From a virus, in IMG/VR virus record IMGVR_UViG_3300033048_000153, positions 1 to 34,048 of that record: DNA of 34,048 nt; one strand, 5' to 3'. Below, one piece after another: positions 15,439 to 23,040 of the stretch. The notes below the pieces were generated by a model. That model was not told where the DNA came from. It saw only the letters and a list, made by a program, of their open reading frames with translations, and ran no database searches. Every line of letters starts with the position of its first letter. The stretch's first letter is position 1. The translations under genes were made by a program, and so were the position numbers.

Positions 15439-17711
15439 CAGCGTTGCCCTCCCCGCAATGCCGAGAGCTTGATCCGAGGCTTCTTCGGAGTCGGCGTGGA
15501 GGTTCCGTACAACACTGCTCCCTGCATCGACGCGGCCACGGCACATCCAACCACGCAATCGAGCCAGTGGTTGTCGAGGCCAGGTTGGCGGAGTTTCCAC
15601 TCGTCGACGGTCCGCCCACGGCCTTGGGTCTTGACCCGGTACTCGGCCGTCAGGTGCTCGGCGATGAGGCGGTGCGACTCAGGCTTGTGGCCGAACAACG
15701 CGAGGCATCCCGGGTCGCCCATCGGCACGGCGAGTCGGGATTGAACGAACGACTTCCAGAAGTTCGTATCGAACACCACATGCCTCACGGCCCGCTTGCC
15801 CGCGACATTGGGTATCCGCCAGTTGTGACCAACCCGGTCGCCGCGTTTGCGTTTGTATTCGCTGAACGGGATGCTCGATGCCCCGACATACCGCCCGTGG
15901 CTCGGCAGCAGCACATTGGCGAAATTGCTCTGGCGGCAGAACTGATACACCACATCGGTCGATGCGCCCCAGTTGGCATCGATGAGGCAGCGGTCGATCC
16001 GCACCATCGCCCCATCGTCGCGTCGCCATTCTTTGGTGAGCATCGAATCGGTCAGTCGTTCAAGCCCGGCGTAGATCGCGCCCTCCTGCCCGGCTCGTGG
16101 GGCAGCCGTCAAGAGCGTCCGCCGCATGTCACGGAGGGTGAAATACACCTGCTTCTGGTCGGGCTCGGTGCCGTAATCGATGATGTGCCCGGTGAAGTCG
16201 TCCGCCCACGCTGCAATCAACCAGTACAACGCCTTGCCCTGCACATCGATGAACATCGTCAGGTGCGAGCAGCCGAGCGGGACCTCGCCGCGCTTCATGC
16301 CGCTGGTCTTGGCAGCAATCTCGTCGGCGGTCATCAACTCATCGTCGGGTTCATTCTCCGGCAACGGCTCGTTCTGATACTCCGCCCAGAACGCCGCTTC
16401 GTTCTGGTACTTGAGGTTCATTGCGTGCTGGATGGCCGACAACTCGTCGTGGTTGAACCGCTCGGGCCACGCGATGATCGCGCCCTCGTCCATTGCCTCG
16501 CGGTGCTCGCGGTAGAACTCGGTCGCGGCCTTGATCCCCGCATCATTCCGCAACCCATCAGCCCGAATCTCGGCGTACTTCGCCCACAGCGCCTCATTGC
16601 TCGGGAACGCATACACCATCTTCGTCCGCTCACCCTGCCACTGCGGATGCTGTTCTCGATCGAGCAGCCGGTCGGCCATGTCATCGGGACGCACGACCGT
16701 GATCGTCATCAGCCCGGCGATCTTCTTGCCCGGCCCACCAAGACCGAGGATCGCACCTGCAAGAATCCGCTCGCGCGTCGCGCATTGGCTTGGGCTTCGT
16801 GCCGACTCATCCGTCTGCGGATCATCGATGAGCACCAATGAAGGCCGAACCGATTGCCCATCGGGCCGCTTGTGTTTCATACCACGAATACGCCCAGTGA
16901 TCCCGGCGACCCGGATGATCGCGCCGCTCGCCTTCGATTCCGGCATCGTCGGCAGCACGATCTCCTTGGCCGTCCAACCGATGTGCGTCTGCTTGCCTTG
17001 GAACAACTGCCCGCTGGCGCGTTGATGGATGCCTTCGAGTTGATGGATCGGGTAGACCACCTCGGGAAAATCGGCTAGCAGCAGCTCGTTGTTCTCGAGT
17101 TCCGCCTTGATCGAATCGAGCATGTTGGCTGCGTGCTCTTCGTCGGCACCGATCAATGCCACAAACCCTCTCGCCCCAATCAGGATCGCCCACAAGCACG
17201 CGATCTCGCACAGCGTCGTCTTGCCCGAACCGCGCGGCATGGCCATCGCAAACAGCCCGCCCTCAAGCACGGCCTGCTCGATCTTGGCAATGACCTTGAG
17301 ATGGTCATCCGACCACGCCATCGTGAAAGTCTGCTCGAAGTAGGTCTCGCAGAAGAACCGGAAGCTCGTCTCGGCCTTGGCTTTGCGATCGGGATCGATG
17401 ACCTCGGGTAGTTCGCCGATATCCCGTCCGGAAAGTGACTGGGCTTTGCTTCGTGCCAACGCCCGTTCGCGCTGCGCGTCGTATCCAGTGAGCCCTTCGG
17501 CTTCTGGTTTTGGCTTGTGGCGTTCGTTGATGAGCCATGCGACATAGCGCAGCAGATCAACCCGCTGCGGATGGTTGCTCGCCGCGATGCGTAGCCCCGC
17601 CCGTGTGCGGTGCCGACGCAGCTGCCGCTCGCCAAACACTTCACCGATCGGCGTCGAGTTGAGCAGTTGGCACAGCTCGCTCGGCCTGAGTTGACGCGGG
17701 TCAATCGCCAA
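15438..17711 (-). CDS. Terminase large subunit
   Basis: The 757-residue product is the packaging motor. A Walker A motif PRGSGKTT is at 159-166 and a Walker B LVLIDD at 292-297, followed by a coupling segment. The C-terminal nuclease has the RNase H-like acidic positions FIDV, LIDAN and WLDC. The N-terminal 65 residues carry an extra helical domain (PSELCQLLNSTPIGEVFGERQ... VDLLRYVAWLINERH). The start is taken as TTG at 17711, with GGGAGGG seven bases upstream; the frame open further up has no sensible sequence. It overlaps the small upstream gene by 11 bp. The protein is long for a terminase because of the N-terminal domain. Confidence 0.92.
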   Translation of the reverse strand: MAIDPRQLRPSELCQLLNSTPIGEVFGERQLRRHRTRAGLRIAASNHPQRVDLLRYVAWLINERHKPKPEAEGLTGYDAQRERALARSKAQSLSGRDIGELPEVIDPDRKAKAETSFRFFCETYFEQTFTMAWSDDHLKVIAKIEQAVLEGGLFAMAMPRGSGKTTLCEIACLWAILIGARGFVALIGADEEHAANMLDSIKAELENNELLLADFPEVVYPIHQLEGIHQRASGQLFQGKQTHIGWTAKEIVLPTMPESKASGAIIRVAGITGRIRGMKHKRPDGQSVRPSLVLIDDPQTDESARSPSQCATRERILAGAILGLGGPGKKIAGLMTITVVRPDDMADRLLDREQHPQWQGERTKMVYAFPSNEALWAKYAEIRADGLRNDAGIKAATEFYREHREAMDEGAIIAWPERFNHDELSAIQHAMNLKYQNEAAFWAEYQNEPLPENEPDDELMTADEIAAKTSGMKRGEVPLGCSHLTMFIDVQGKALYWLIAAWADDFTGHIIDYGTEPDQKQVYFTLRDMRRTLLTAAPRAGQEGAIYAGLERLTDSMLTKEWRRDDGAMVRIDRCLIDANWGASTDVVYQFCRQSNFANVLLPSHGRYVGASSIPFSEYKRKRGDRVGHNWRIPNVAGKRAVRHVVFDTNFWKSFVQSRLAVPMGDPGCLALFGHKPESHRLIAEHLTAEYRVKTQGRGRTVDEWKLRQPGLDNHWLDCVVGCAVAASMQGAVLYGTSTPTPKKPRIKLSALRGGQR

Positions 17712-17943
17712 CGGTGATCCCTCCCGTCGCCATCTCCCGCACCAGCCACGCGGCGTAGTGCACGAGGTTGACCGTGCCGTCGGCATTCGTCGGCGCGCCG
17801 GCCTCGATGTCCTGGCCGATCTGCGACGCATCGATGCGCACGCCGCTCGCCTTGGTGAGCAGCCTGGCCGCGTCTTCGATCGACATCGCGGCGGGGTTCA
17901 ATCGGGGCGTTCCATCGGAACTAGGCGCGTGTTCGGGAGTCAT
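17701..17943 (-). CDS. Small terminase-like protein
   Basis: The 80-residue product begins MTPEHAPSSDGTPRLNPAAMSIEDAARLLTKASG and ends in GTVNLVHYAAWLVREMATGG. The last part resembles VDLLRYVAWLINE in the N-terminal domain of the adjacent large terminase. Its first position in the packaging transcript suggests a small terminase or DNA-recognition partner, but it is shorter than most small terminases and no HTH is certain. GGGAGGT before ATG 17943 sets the start. Confidence 0.6.
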   Translation of the reverse strand: MTPEHAPSSDGTPRLNPAAMSIEDAARLLTKASGVRIDASQIGQDIEAGAPTNADGTVNLVHYAAWLVREMATGGITVGD

Positions 17944-18104
17944 GCCGGACCTCCCGAGACAGCTTGCCCACATGCTGCCCCGAGTTTGGCAGATCCTCGG
18001 AAACATCTGCAAATCAAGGCCCATACGCCTTGCAATCCGCTCGTATTCATGGCTTCATGTGCTGCACGCGAGGCGAATGCACGCCCGCCAAGGAGAACCG
18101 AACG
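17944..18104. promoter_or_regulatory. Divergent intergenic region
   Basis: This 161-bp gap lies between the leftward packaging gene and the rightward zinc-ribbon gene, so it should contain promoters for both directions. A TTGCAA at 18030-18035 could be a -35 element for the rightward gene, but no good -10 follows. The role is inferred from gene orientation. Confidence 0.4.
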
Positions 18105-18635
18105 ATGACGACCAACAACCACACCACGACAAACGACCACGCGGAACTTGTCCCGCCATGCTTTGCCTGCCCCAAATGCGGCCAGCGCGAGATGGACCAT
18201 CTGATCTGCGACGAAGACGGCGAAAGCGTCGCCTGCCAAACTTGCGACACGAGCTACACCGTCACCCAACTCGACGAAGAACATCCACGGAGCACCGCCA
18301 TGCCGACCGAAACCAGCACCATCAACGACGACATCCGTGAGATCGCCTCCATCCAACGCCAGATCGCCGACCTGCTCAACGCGGCTGGCGCGAAGGTCCG
18401 CGAGCTTGAGATCGCCATGAGCAACAAGGCCAATGAACTCGAAGACCTCGTCACGCGACGGGGTAAAGGCATCGCCGCCGCCGAGATTGCCGCGGCCTTC
18501 ATCGAGTATCGCGTCAACACCGGCGAGCTCAACAGCCGCCTGATCGACGCGATCGAACGCCGAGGCCACGAGGTCTTCCCGCCCCAGTACGAACCCATCC
18601 GCGCCAAATGGGCGCTCATCGAGAACCGGTCGTAA
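18105..18635 (+). CDS. Zinc-ribbon/coiled-coil protein
   Basis: The 176-residue product has a polar start, a zinc ribbon (CPKCG at 22-26 and CQTC at 44-47), then a helical, probably coiled-coil part (REIASIQRQIADLLNAAGAKVRELE) and a final domain with AAFIEYRVNTGELNSRLIDAIERRGHEVFPPQ. No named family is recognised. AAGGAGAA eight bases upstream supports the ATG at 18105. A second ATG at 18300 has GGAG at proper distance and begins the helical part, so a shorter in-frame product may also be made. It opens the plus-strand accessory block and may be a regulator. Confidence 0.65.
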   Translation: MTTNNHTTTNDHAELVPPCFACPKCGQREMDHLICDEDGESVACQTCDTSYTVTQLDEEHPRSTAMPTETSTINDDIREIASIQRQIADLLNAAGAKVRELEIAMSNKANELEDLVTRRGKGIAAAEIAAAFIEYRVNTGELNSRLIDAIERRGHEVFPPQYEPIRAKWALIENRS

Positions 18636-18668
18636 CCGGCTCGCACATTCACCCCGAAAGGAACTGCC

Positions 18669-19124
18669 ATGACAACGAAGACAACCACGAAGAAGACCAC
18701 GACCAAGAAGGCCGCTCGCAAGGCGACCCCGAAGAAGAAGGCCCCAGCCAAGAAGGCCACACGGCCCAACACGACCACGACTGTCGCCAAGGCCAAGCCC
18801 AATGCGAGCACCAAGGCCAAGCCCGCCAAGAACGCGACTCGGGCCAACAAGGCGACCAAGACGGCCAAGGCGACCAAGCCCAAACGCATCAGCGGGCTCG
18901 ACCTGGCCGCCAAGGTTCTCACCGAGGCGAAGGAGCCGCTGCAGGCCAAGGCCATCGCCGAACGGGCGATCGCCGCAGGCTGGAAGACCAATGGCAAGAC
19001 GCCGCACGCGACCCTCTACGCCGCGATGATCCGTGAGATCGCCAAGAAGGGGAAGGACGCCCGATTCATCAAGACGGATCGCGGGCTCTTCGCCACCGCC
19101 CCCAAGAACAGGAAGGGGGCGTGA
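18669..19124 (+). CDS. Histone-like HARE-HTH protein
   Basis: The 151-residue product has an N-terminal basic tail of about 75 residues made mostly of Lys, Ala and Thr (KKTTTKKAARKATPKKKAP and similar repeats), like histone H1 tails, then a HARE-HTH (HB1/ASXL) domain: ISGLDLAAKVLTEAKEPLQAKAIAERAIAAGWKT, TPHATLYAAMIREIAKKG and a final wing FIKTDRGLFATA. HARE-HTH domains bind DNA and occur in RNA polymerase delta and chromatin proteins; such Lys-rich forms are common in planctomycetes. It likely coats or bends DNA. AAAGGAA precedes the ATG. It is three bases from the next gene. Confidence 0.88.
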   Translation: MTTKTTTKKTTTKKAARKATPKKKAPAKKATRPNTTTTVAKAKPNASTKAKPAKNATRANKATKTAKATKPKRISGLDLAAKVLTEAKEPLQAKAIAERAIAAGWKTNGKTPHATLYAAMIREIAKKGKDARFIKTDRGLFATAPKNRKGA

Positions 19125-19127
19125 ACG

Positions 19128-19472
19128 ATGAGCACCACCAGTCGTACCGAAACTCTCAGCATCGACCGCACCGGGACACTCGTCCGCTCGGTCGCTCCTC
19201 GACGCGGCAAGGCCTACGAGCACCGCTGCACACTCGAAACGCTCAATGCCGTCTGCCACCGCTTCGATGAGCACGGCGAGGGCGACACCGTCGAGACCAT
19301 CGCCGAGGCAATCGATGCCCCGATGACCCAGGTCGCCACCGCGCTCGCCTTCCTGCTCGAACGCGGCATCATCGAGGCCCACGCCCGCCGCAACTACCCG
19401 GCAACCATCGATGTCCACCTCGACGCCATGACTGAGTACCACGCGCTGCGCGAGAAGAACCCGGCCGACTGA
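19128..19472 (+). CDS. Small winged-helix-like protein
   Basis: The 114-residue product contains a probable winged helix: TLETLNAVCHRFDEHGEGDTVETIAEAIDAPMTQVATALAFLLERGIIEAHARRNYPA. The order (helix, helix with AEAIDAP turn, recognition helix, wing) resembles MarR/ArsR-type small regulators, but no specific family is recognised. It starts three bases after the HARE-HTH gene with AAGGGGG upstream, so both are probably made from one mRNA and may act on the same DNA. Confidence 0.7.
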   Translation: MSTTSRTETLSIDRTGTLVRSVAPRRGKAYEHRCTLETLNAVCHRFDEHGEGDTVETIAEAIDAPMTQVATALAFLLERGIIEAHARRNYPATIDVHLDAMTEYHALREKNPAD

Positions 19473-19489
19473 CCGCCACCCGGCTCCCC

Positions 19490-19522
19490 AATCGCCTCTC
19501 CCCGGCCACGAGCCGGAGTTTC
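19490..19522 (+). terminator. Weak candidate terminator after winged-helix gene
   Basis: A short hairpin (CCGGC-CACGA-GCCGG with flanking CTCC/GGAG) is followed by only TTTCTC. It could end the upstream transcript before the Fic promoter, but the T tract is short. Confidence 0.3.
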
Positions 19523-19547
19523 TCGTGCCGAATCGTGCTTCAGAACA

Positions 19548-19593
19548 AAGAAACGATTGTTTCTTACCGATCTTGACTAGAAAACGATCGCTT
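19548..19593. promoter_or_regulatory. Paired palindromic operator at the fic promoter
   Basis: AAGAAAC-GATT-GTTTCTT is a perfect inverted repeat at 19548-19565. Its core AAACGATTGTTT (19551-19562) recurs as AAACGATCGCTT at 19582-19593, 31 bp further on, close to three helical turns. The second copy lies in the spacer between the -35 and -10 elements. This arrangement fits a repressor dimer pair that blocks the promoter; the regulator may be the Fic protein through its C-terminal HTH, or a host protein. Confidence 0.6.
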
Positions 19594-19601
19594 CGTAGTA
19601 T
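19573..19601 (+). promoter_or_regulatory. Sigma-70-like promoter of the fic operon
   Basis: TTGACT (19573-19578) and TAGTAT (19596-19601) are separated by exactly 17 bp. Five of six and four of six positions match TTGACA and TATAAT. The local sequence is A+T-rich in an otherwise G+C-rich window. It lies 31 bp before the Fic start codon. Confidence 0.65.
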
Positions 19602-19631
19602 TGAGCCCTCGGAAAGGAGAGTTTCCCAGCC

Positions 19632-20789
19632 ATGCCCCGCGAAACCGGCACATACCGAACGAGCACCACCCACGGTGAGACCATCCGGGCGTTCGTACCG
19701 CACCCGCTGCCGCCTGCCGATCCGCCGCTCGCGATCGAGGGCGACCTCGCCGAACGGCACGCCGCAGCCCTCGCCGCCATTGGTCGCCTCCGCGTGGCTG
19801 GTGAGATGGTCCCCGACCCCGGCTGGTTTCTCTACGGCTTCGTTCGCAAGGAGGCCGTGCTGTCCTCGCAGATCGAGGGCACGCAGGCGACCCTCCGCGA
19901 TGTCGCCACCTTCGAAGCAACCAGCAAGGCCGATCGGCCCGCCGATGTCGAAGAGGTCTGCAACTATGTCGACGCCCTGAACCACGGCCGCGCGGCGATC
20001 GCCGATCCCACAGGGCTGCCGCTGAGCACGCGGCTGCTGTGCGATGTCCACCGCATCCTCATGCGCGGCATCCGCGGCGAGGACAAACTCCCCGGTGAGG
20101 TCCGTCGCAGCCAGAACTGGATCGGTGGCACGCGCCCGGGCAACGCCCGCTTCGTTCCGCCGCCGCACGAGGAGGTCGCTCCCGCGCTGGCCGCGCTCGA
20201 GAAGTGGATGCACGCCGACGACCCGCTGCCGCCCTTGGTCAAAGCCGGGCTCGCGCATGTGCAGTTCGAGACGATCCATCCGTTCCTCGACGGCAACGGC
20301 CGCATCGGCCGTATGCTGATCACGCTGCTTGTCGAGCACTGGGGCCTGCTCGATCAGCCGCTGCTGTACTTGAGCCTCGCGTTCAAGACCCGCCAGCAGG
20401 AGTACTACGCCCGGCTCGCTGCGGTGCGCACCGAGGGTGAGTGGGAGGACTGGACGGCGTTCTTCCTCGAATGCGTCACCGAGGCGGCCGACGATGGCGT
20501 GCGCATCGCGCAGGCCATCCACACGCTCATCGGACGCGACCGCAGACTGGTCGTCGAACACGAGCGGGCGACCGTCGCGGCCATTCAGCTGCTCGACCGC
20601 TTGCCCTCGAACCCGGTCCTGACGGTGCCGCGTGCCTGTGAATTGCTCGGTATCACCGCGCCCCCAGCACGCAAGGCCATCGAGCAACTCGAACAGCTCG
20701 GCGTGCTCCACGAAACCACAGGCAAACAACGCGACAGGGTCTACGCCTATAGCGCGTATCTTCAGATTCTCACCAGTGAAGAAGATTGA
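19632..20789 (+). CDS. Fic-domain AMPylator-type protein with HTH
   Basis: The 385-residue product is a Fic-family protein. The active-site motif HPFLDGNGRIGR (216-227) is complete, so it should transfer AMP or a related group to a hydroxyl side chain. An N-terminal inhibitory helix SSQIEGT (78-84) has the (S/T)xxxE(G/N) signature of class II self-inhibited Fic enzymes, Glu82 being the blocking residue. The C-terminal part (NPVLTVPRACELLGITAPPARKAIEQLEQLGVL) is a winged HTH that may bind the promoter operators. AAAGGAGAG is upstream. It has its own promoter and is followed at 3 bp by an unknown gene. Targets are unknown; roles in stress, phage defence or toxin-antitoxin action are known for the family. 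Confidence 0.93.
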   Translation: MPRETGTYRTSTTHGETIRAFVPHPLPPADPPLAIEGDLAERHAAALAAIGRLRVAGEMVPDPGWFLYGFVRKEAVLSSQIEGTQATLRDVATFEATSKADRPADVEEVCNYVDALNHGRAAIADPTGLPLSTRLLCDVHRILMRGIRGEDKLPGEVRRSQNWIGGTRPGNARFVPPPHEEVAPALAALEKWMHADDPLPPLVKAGLAHVQFETIHPFLDGNGRIGRMLITLLVEHWGLLDQPLLYLSLAFKTRQQEYYARLAAVRTEGEWEDWTAFFLECVTEAADDGVRIAQAIHTLIGRDRRLVVEHERATVAAIQLLDRLPSNPVLTVPRACELLGITAPPARKAIEQLEQLGVLHETTGKQRDRVYAYSAYLQILTSEED

Positions 20790-20792
20790 CTG

Positions 20793-21458
20793 ATGGCATC
20801 CACTTTTTATGTCAACTCGTTTCGCCCATTGATCGCATCGCGAGCCGGTGTAACAGCAAGCGAAGAGTATGGACTTCCACCGTTCATCGATGGATCGATT
20901 CGCAGAGAACCGGACTTCGAACACCCGCAACCCGTCATTACATGCTTGTGCCGGGCCGATCGGTTTGCACCGCGCCTGGTTCCAGGAGATCATGTTACTT
21001 ATCTCACGGTGAAGGGCCGTTACAAAGCAGTTGAATCTCAGCGACGGTTGATCGCTGTGTTTCGTGTGGAGCGACTCTTTGACACGCACGCAGATGCAGC
21101 AGCATGGTTCAGCCGGCAGGGCCTCCGTCTCCCAAACAATCTGATGGTGAAGGGCAACCCGCCGAATCCGCTCAATCACAGCCATCGATGCAACTCCAAT
21201 CGTGACTTGCCGGAGAAGGAATGGCACCGAAATTGGGACCTCGGTTACCACAAACGAGCCCGAGCCCATGGACGCGTAGTGGGGTGCTCCGTGTTATTTG
21301 TAGATCCATCATGGTCTGCCCCGGTGGTCTCTGAAAATGTTCTCGTACGGGTGTTTGGTCGAGTACCTAGTACAAGGAATCCTGGCCGTCAGGAGATCAC
21401 TCGCCTTCATTCGCTACTGGAACATCTCGGCATAGAAGTTCCGCCTTCTTCCCCGTGA
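20793..21458 (+). CDS. Unknown protein paired with Fic
   Basis: I do not recognise this 221-residue protein. A central segment (RFAPRLVPGDHVTYLTVKGRY...RRLIAVFRVERLF, about 57-95) has the pattern of a small beta-barrel of the EVE/ASCH (PUA-like) type, which binds modified nucleotides or RNA, but support is weak. Later parts hold clusters of His, Asn and Cys (PLNHSHRCNSN, 126-136) that could bind metal or be catalytic. It starts 3 bp after the Fic stop and is visibly less G+C-rich than its neighbours, pointing to transfer. Its 3' end overlaps the convergent methyltransferase gene by 62 bp. It may be a partner, target or antidote of Fic. Confidence 0.68.
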   Translation: MASTFYVNSFRPLIASRAGVTASEEYGLPPFIDGSIRREPDFEHPQPVITCLCRADRFAPRLVPGDHVTYLTVKGRYKAVESQRRLIAVFRVERLFDTHADAAAWFSRQGLRLPNNLMVKGNPPNPLNHSHRCNSNRDLPEKEWHRNWDLGYHKRARAHGRVVGCSVLFVDPSWSAPVVSENVLVRVFGRVPSTRNPGRQEITRLHSLLEHLGIEVPPSSP

Positions 21459-22761
21459 ACTCTTCCCATCGTTGAACAATCACATCGCAGTACGCCGGGT
21501 CGATCTCCATCAGGTAGGCGTGTCGATCCGTCTGCTCACAAGCGATGAGTGTTGATCCCGAGCCTCCGAAGAGGTCGAGGACATTCTCACCCGGGCGGGA
21601 CGAGTACTGGACCGATCGCACCGCCAGCTCGACCGGCTTCTCGGTCAGATGCACCATCGACTGCGGGTTCACCTTCTTGACATGCCAGAGGTCTTTGGCG
21701 TTGGTTGGCCCGAAGAACTTGTGGCCTGCGCCCTCGCGCCAGCCGTAGAAACAGATCTCGAACGCACCCATGAAATCCTTGCGGGTGAGCACCGGGTGCT
21801 GCTTGTCCCAGACGATCCCCTGGCTGAAGTAGAGTTCGCAGGCCTTCAGCGGGGCGGGGTAGTTGCCAAGATTGGCGTACCCGCCCCAGATGTAGAACGA
21901 CCCGCCCGGCTTGAGCACGCGGGCGATGTTCCCGAACCACGCCAGCAGCATCTCGTCGAAGGCTTCATCACTCATGAAGTCGTTCTCGAGCGGGCGATCT
22001 TTCGCACGCATTTTGGCGTGCGTTGGCTTGGCCTTTTCGGGGTGGCGGGCCAAGTCGAACTTCTGGTGGTGTTTCGCTGTCTTGGAACTGGGCGATGGAG
22101 CGAATGACGAGTTGCCCGCCGCGATCGCGTTGTTGCTGCGCGGCTCAACCTTCACATTGTACGGCGGATCGGTATTCACCATGTCGATGGTGGCACGGGC
22201 ATCCCGCCCGTGTGTCAACAACCGATCCAGATCCGCCTCACTCGACGAATCGCCGCACAACAGCCGGTGCTCGCCCAGCACCCACAAGTCGCCCGGCTGC
22301 GTCACCGGATCGTCCGGCGGCTCAGGCACATCGTCGGGATCGGTCAGCCCCTCGCTCACTCCCTCCTCACCGGCCATCAACCGAGCCAGGTCGTCTTCGT
22401 CGAACCCCAGCAGCGACCAGTCGACCCCGGCCTCCTGCAACTCTGCGATCTCGATCGGCAGCAGGTCCATGTCCCAGGTCGCCAGCTCGCCCGTCTTGTT
22501 GTCGGCGATCCGGTACGCCCGAATCTGCTCAGGCGTCAGGTCGGTGGCCACATGCACCGGCACCCGCTTGAGTTCGAGCATCTGGGCGGCCATGAACCGC
22601 GTGTGGCCGCAGACGATAATTCCCTGCTCATCAACCACGATCGGTTGGCGGAACCCAAACTGCCGAATCGATTCAGCAACGGCCTCAACCGCGTCGTCGT
22701 TGAGGCGGGGGTTCTTCTCGTAAGGGGTGAGTTCATCGATGTTCTTCTGGACGACTTTCAT
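21397..22761 (-). CDS. ParB-domain beta-class DNA methyltransferase
   Basis: The 454-residue product has an N-terminal ParB/sulfiredoxin-like domain (1-115, with IIVCGHTRFMAAQML) and a C-terminal methyltransferase. The catalytic motif TDPPYNV (197-203) comes before the AdoMet motif LDLFGGSGST (395-404), the order of the beta class; DPPY indicates N6-adenine or N4-cytosine methylation. Such ParB-methyltransferases are common in phages and protect phage DNA from host restriction. No cognate endonuclease lies nearby. GGAGG precedes the ATG at 22761; the open frame to 22986 lies in the non-coding leader. The peptide THGRDARAT (183-191) just before the catalytic motif is encoded by a palindromic repeat and looks like an insertion. 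Confidence 0.92.
   Translation of the reverse strand: MKVVQKNIDELTPYEKNPRLNDDAVEAVAESIRQFGFRQPIVVDEQGIIVCGHTRFMAAQMLELKRVPVHVATDLTPEQIRAYRIADNKTGELATWDMDLLPIEIAELQEAGVDWSLLGFDEDDLARLMAGEEGVSEGLTDPDDVPEPPDDPVTQPGDLWVLGEHRLLCGDSSSEADLDRLLTHGRDARATIDMVNTDPPYNVKVEPRSNNAIAAGNSSFAPSPSSKTAKHHQKFDLARHPEKAKPTHAKMRAKDRPLENDFMSDEAFDEMLLAWFGNIARVLKPGGSFYIWGGYANLGNYPAPLKACELYFSQGIVWDKQHPVLTRKDFMGAFEICFYGWREGAGHKFFGPTNAKDLWHVKKVNPQSMVHLTEKPVELAVRSVQYSSRPGENVLDLFGGSGSTLIACEQTDRHAYLMEIDPAYCDVIVQRWEEFTGKKAELLCRDVPVANEGE
22194..22212. repeat. HGRDARAT-type palindromic repeat inside the methyltransferase
   Basis: CACGGGC-ATCCC-GCCCGTG forms a 7-bp stem with a 5-nt loop. On the minus strand it encodes THGRDARAT, a peptide I recognise as the signature of a small palindromic repeat spread widely in some bacterial genomes, planctomycetes included. 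Here it lies in frame in the loop just before the DPPY catalytic motif. Confidence 0.7.
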
Positions 22762-23040
22762 GGCGTGTGCCTCCGTGCATGGGGTGTGTGAACCGAGGCC
22801 AACCGTGGCCCCGGCTTGGTTCAATGTGTGCCCCGACGGCGTACCTCGTTGGCCCGTGTGGCGAAGGGGCGCAGAATCCGACGGGTGGTACCAAGCGGGG
22901 CCGGTCCGCCACACGGCCAACCCTCGTGGCCCAGTCGCAGGGCTCCCAAAACCGAACCGGACAGCCGAAAGAAAGTCTGTCCCCAACGGGTGCTGTTCCC
23001 GCGGGCCTCACCTGATCGTGATCCCGCCGGAGTACCTAAT
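22762..23040. other. Structured non-coding leader upstream of the methyltransferase
   Basis: No convincing gene is seen. Two strong inverted repeats stand out. TGAACC (22789-22794) pairs with GGTTCA (22818-22823) around an inner GGCC/GGCC stem. TTGGCCCGTGTGGCG (22849-22863) pairs with CGCCACACGGCCAA (22907-22920) apart from one bulged base. If transcribed leftward this is a folded 5' leader for the methyltransferase mRNA, or a small RNA. Together with 23041-23251 it is the longest non-coding stretch in the window. Confidence 0.5.

Noticed and set aside
17940-21269. Very long open frame on the minus strand across the plus-strand accessory genes
   Set aside because: It is antisense to several well-supported genes including Fic; it is open only because of high G+C content, and its translation has no recognisable domain.
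21397-22761. Complete restriction-modification system
   Set aside because: No endonuclease gene is adjacent; the ParB-methyltransferase layout is typical of solitary phage enzymes.
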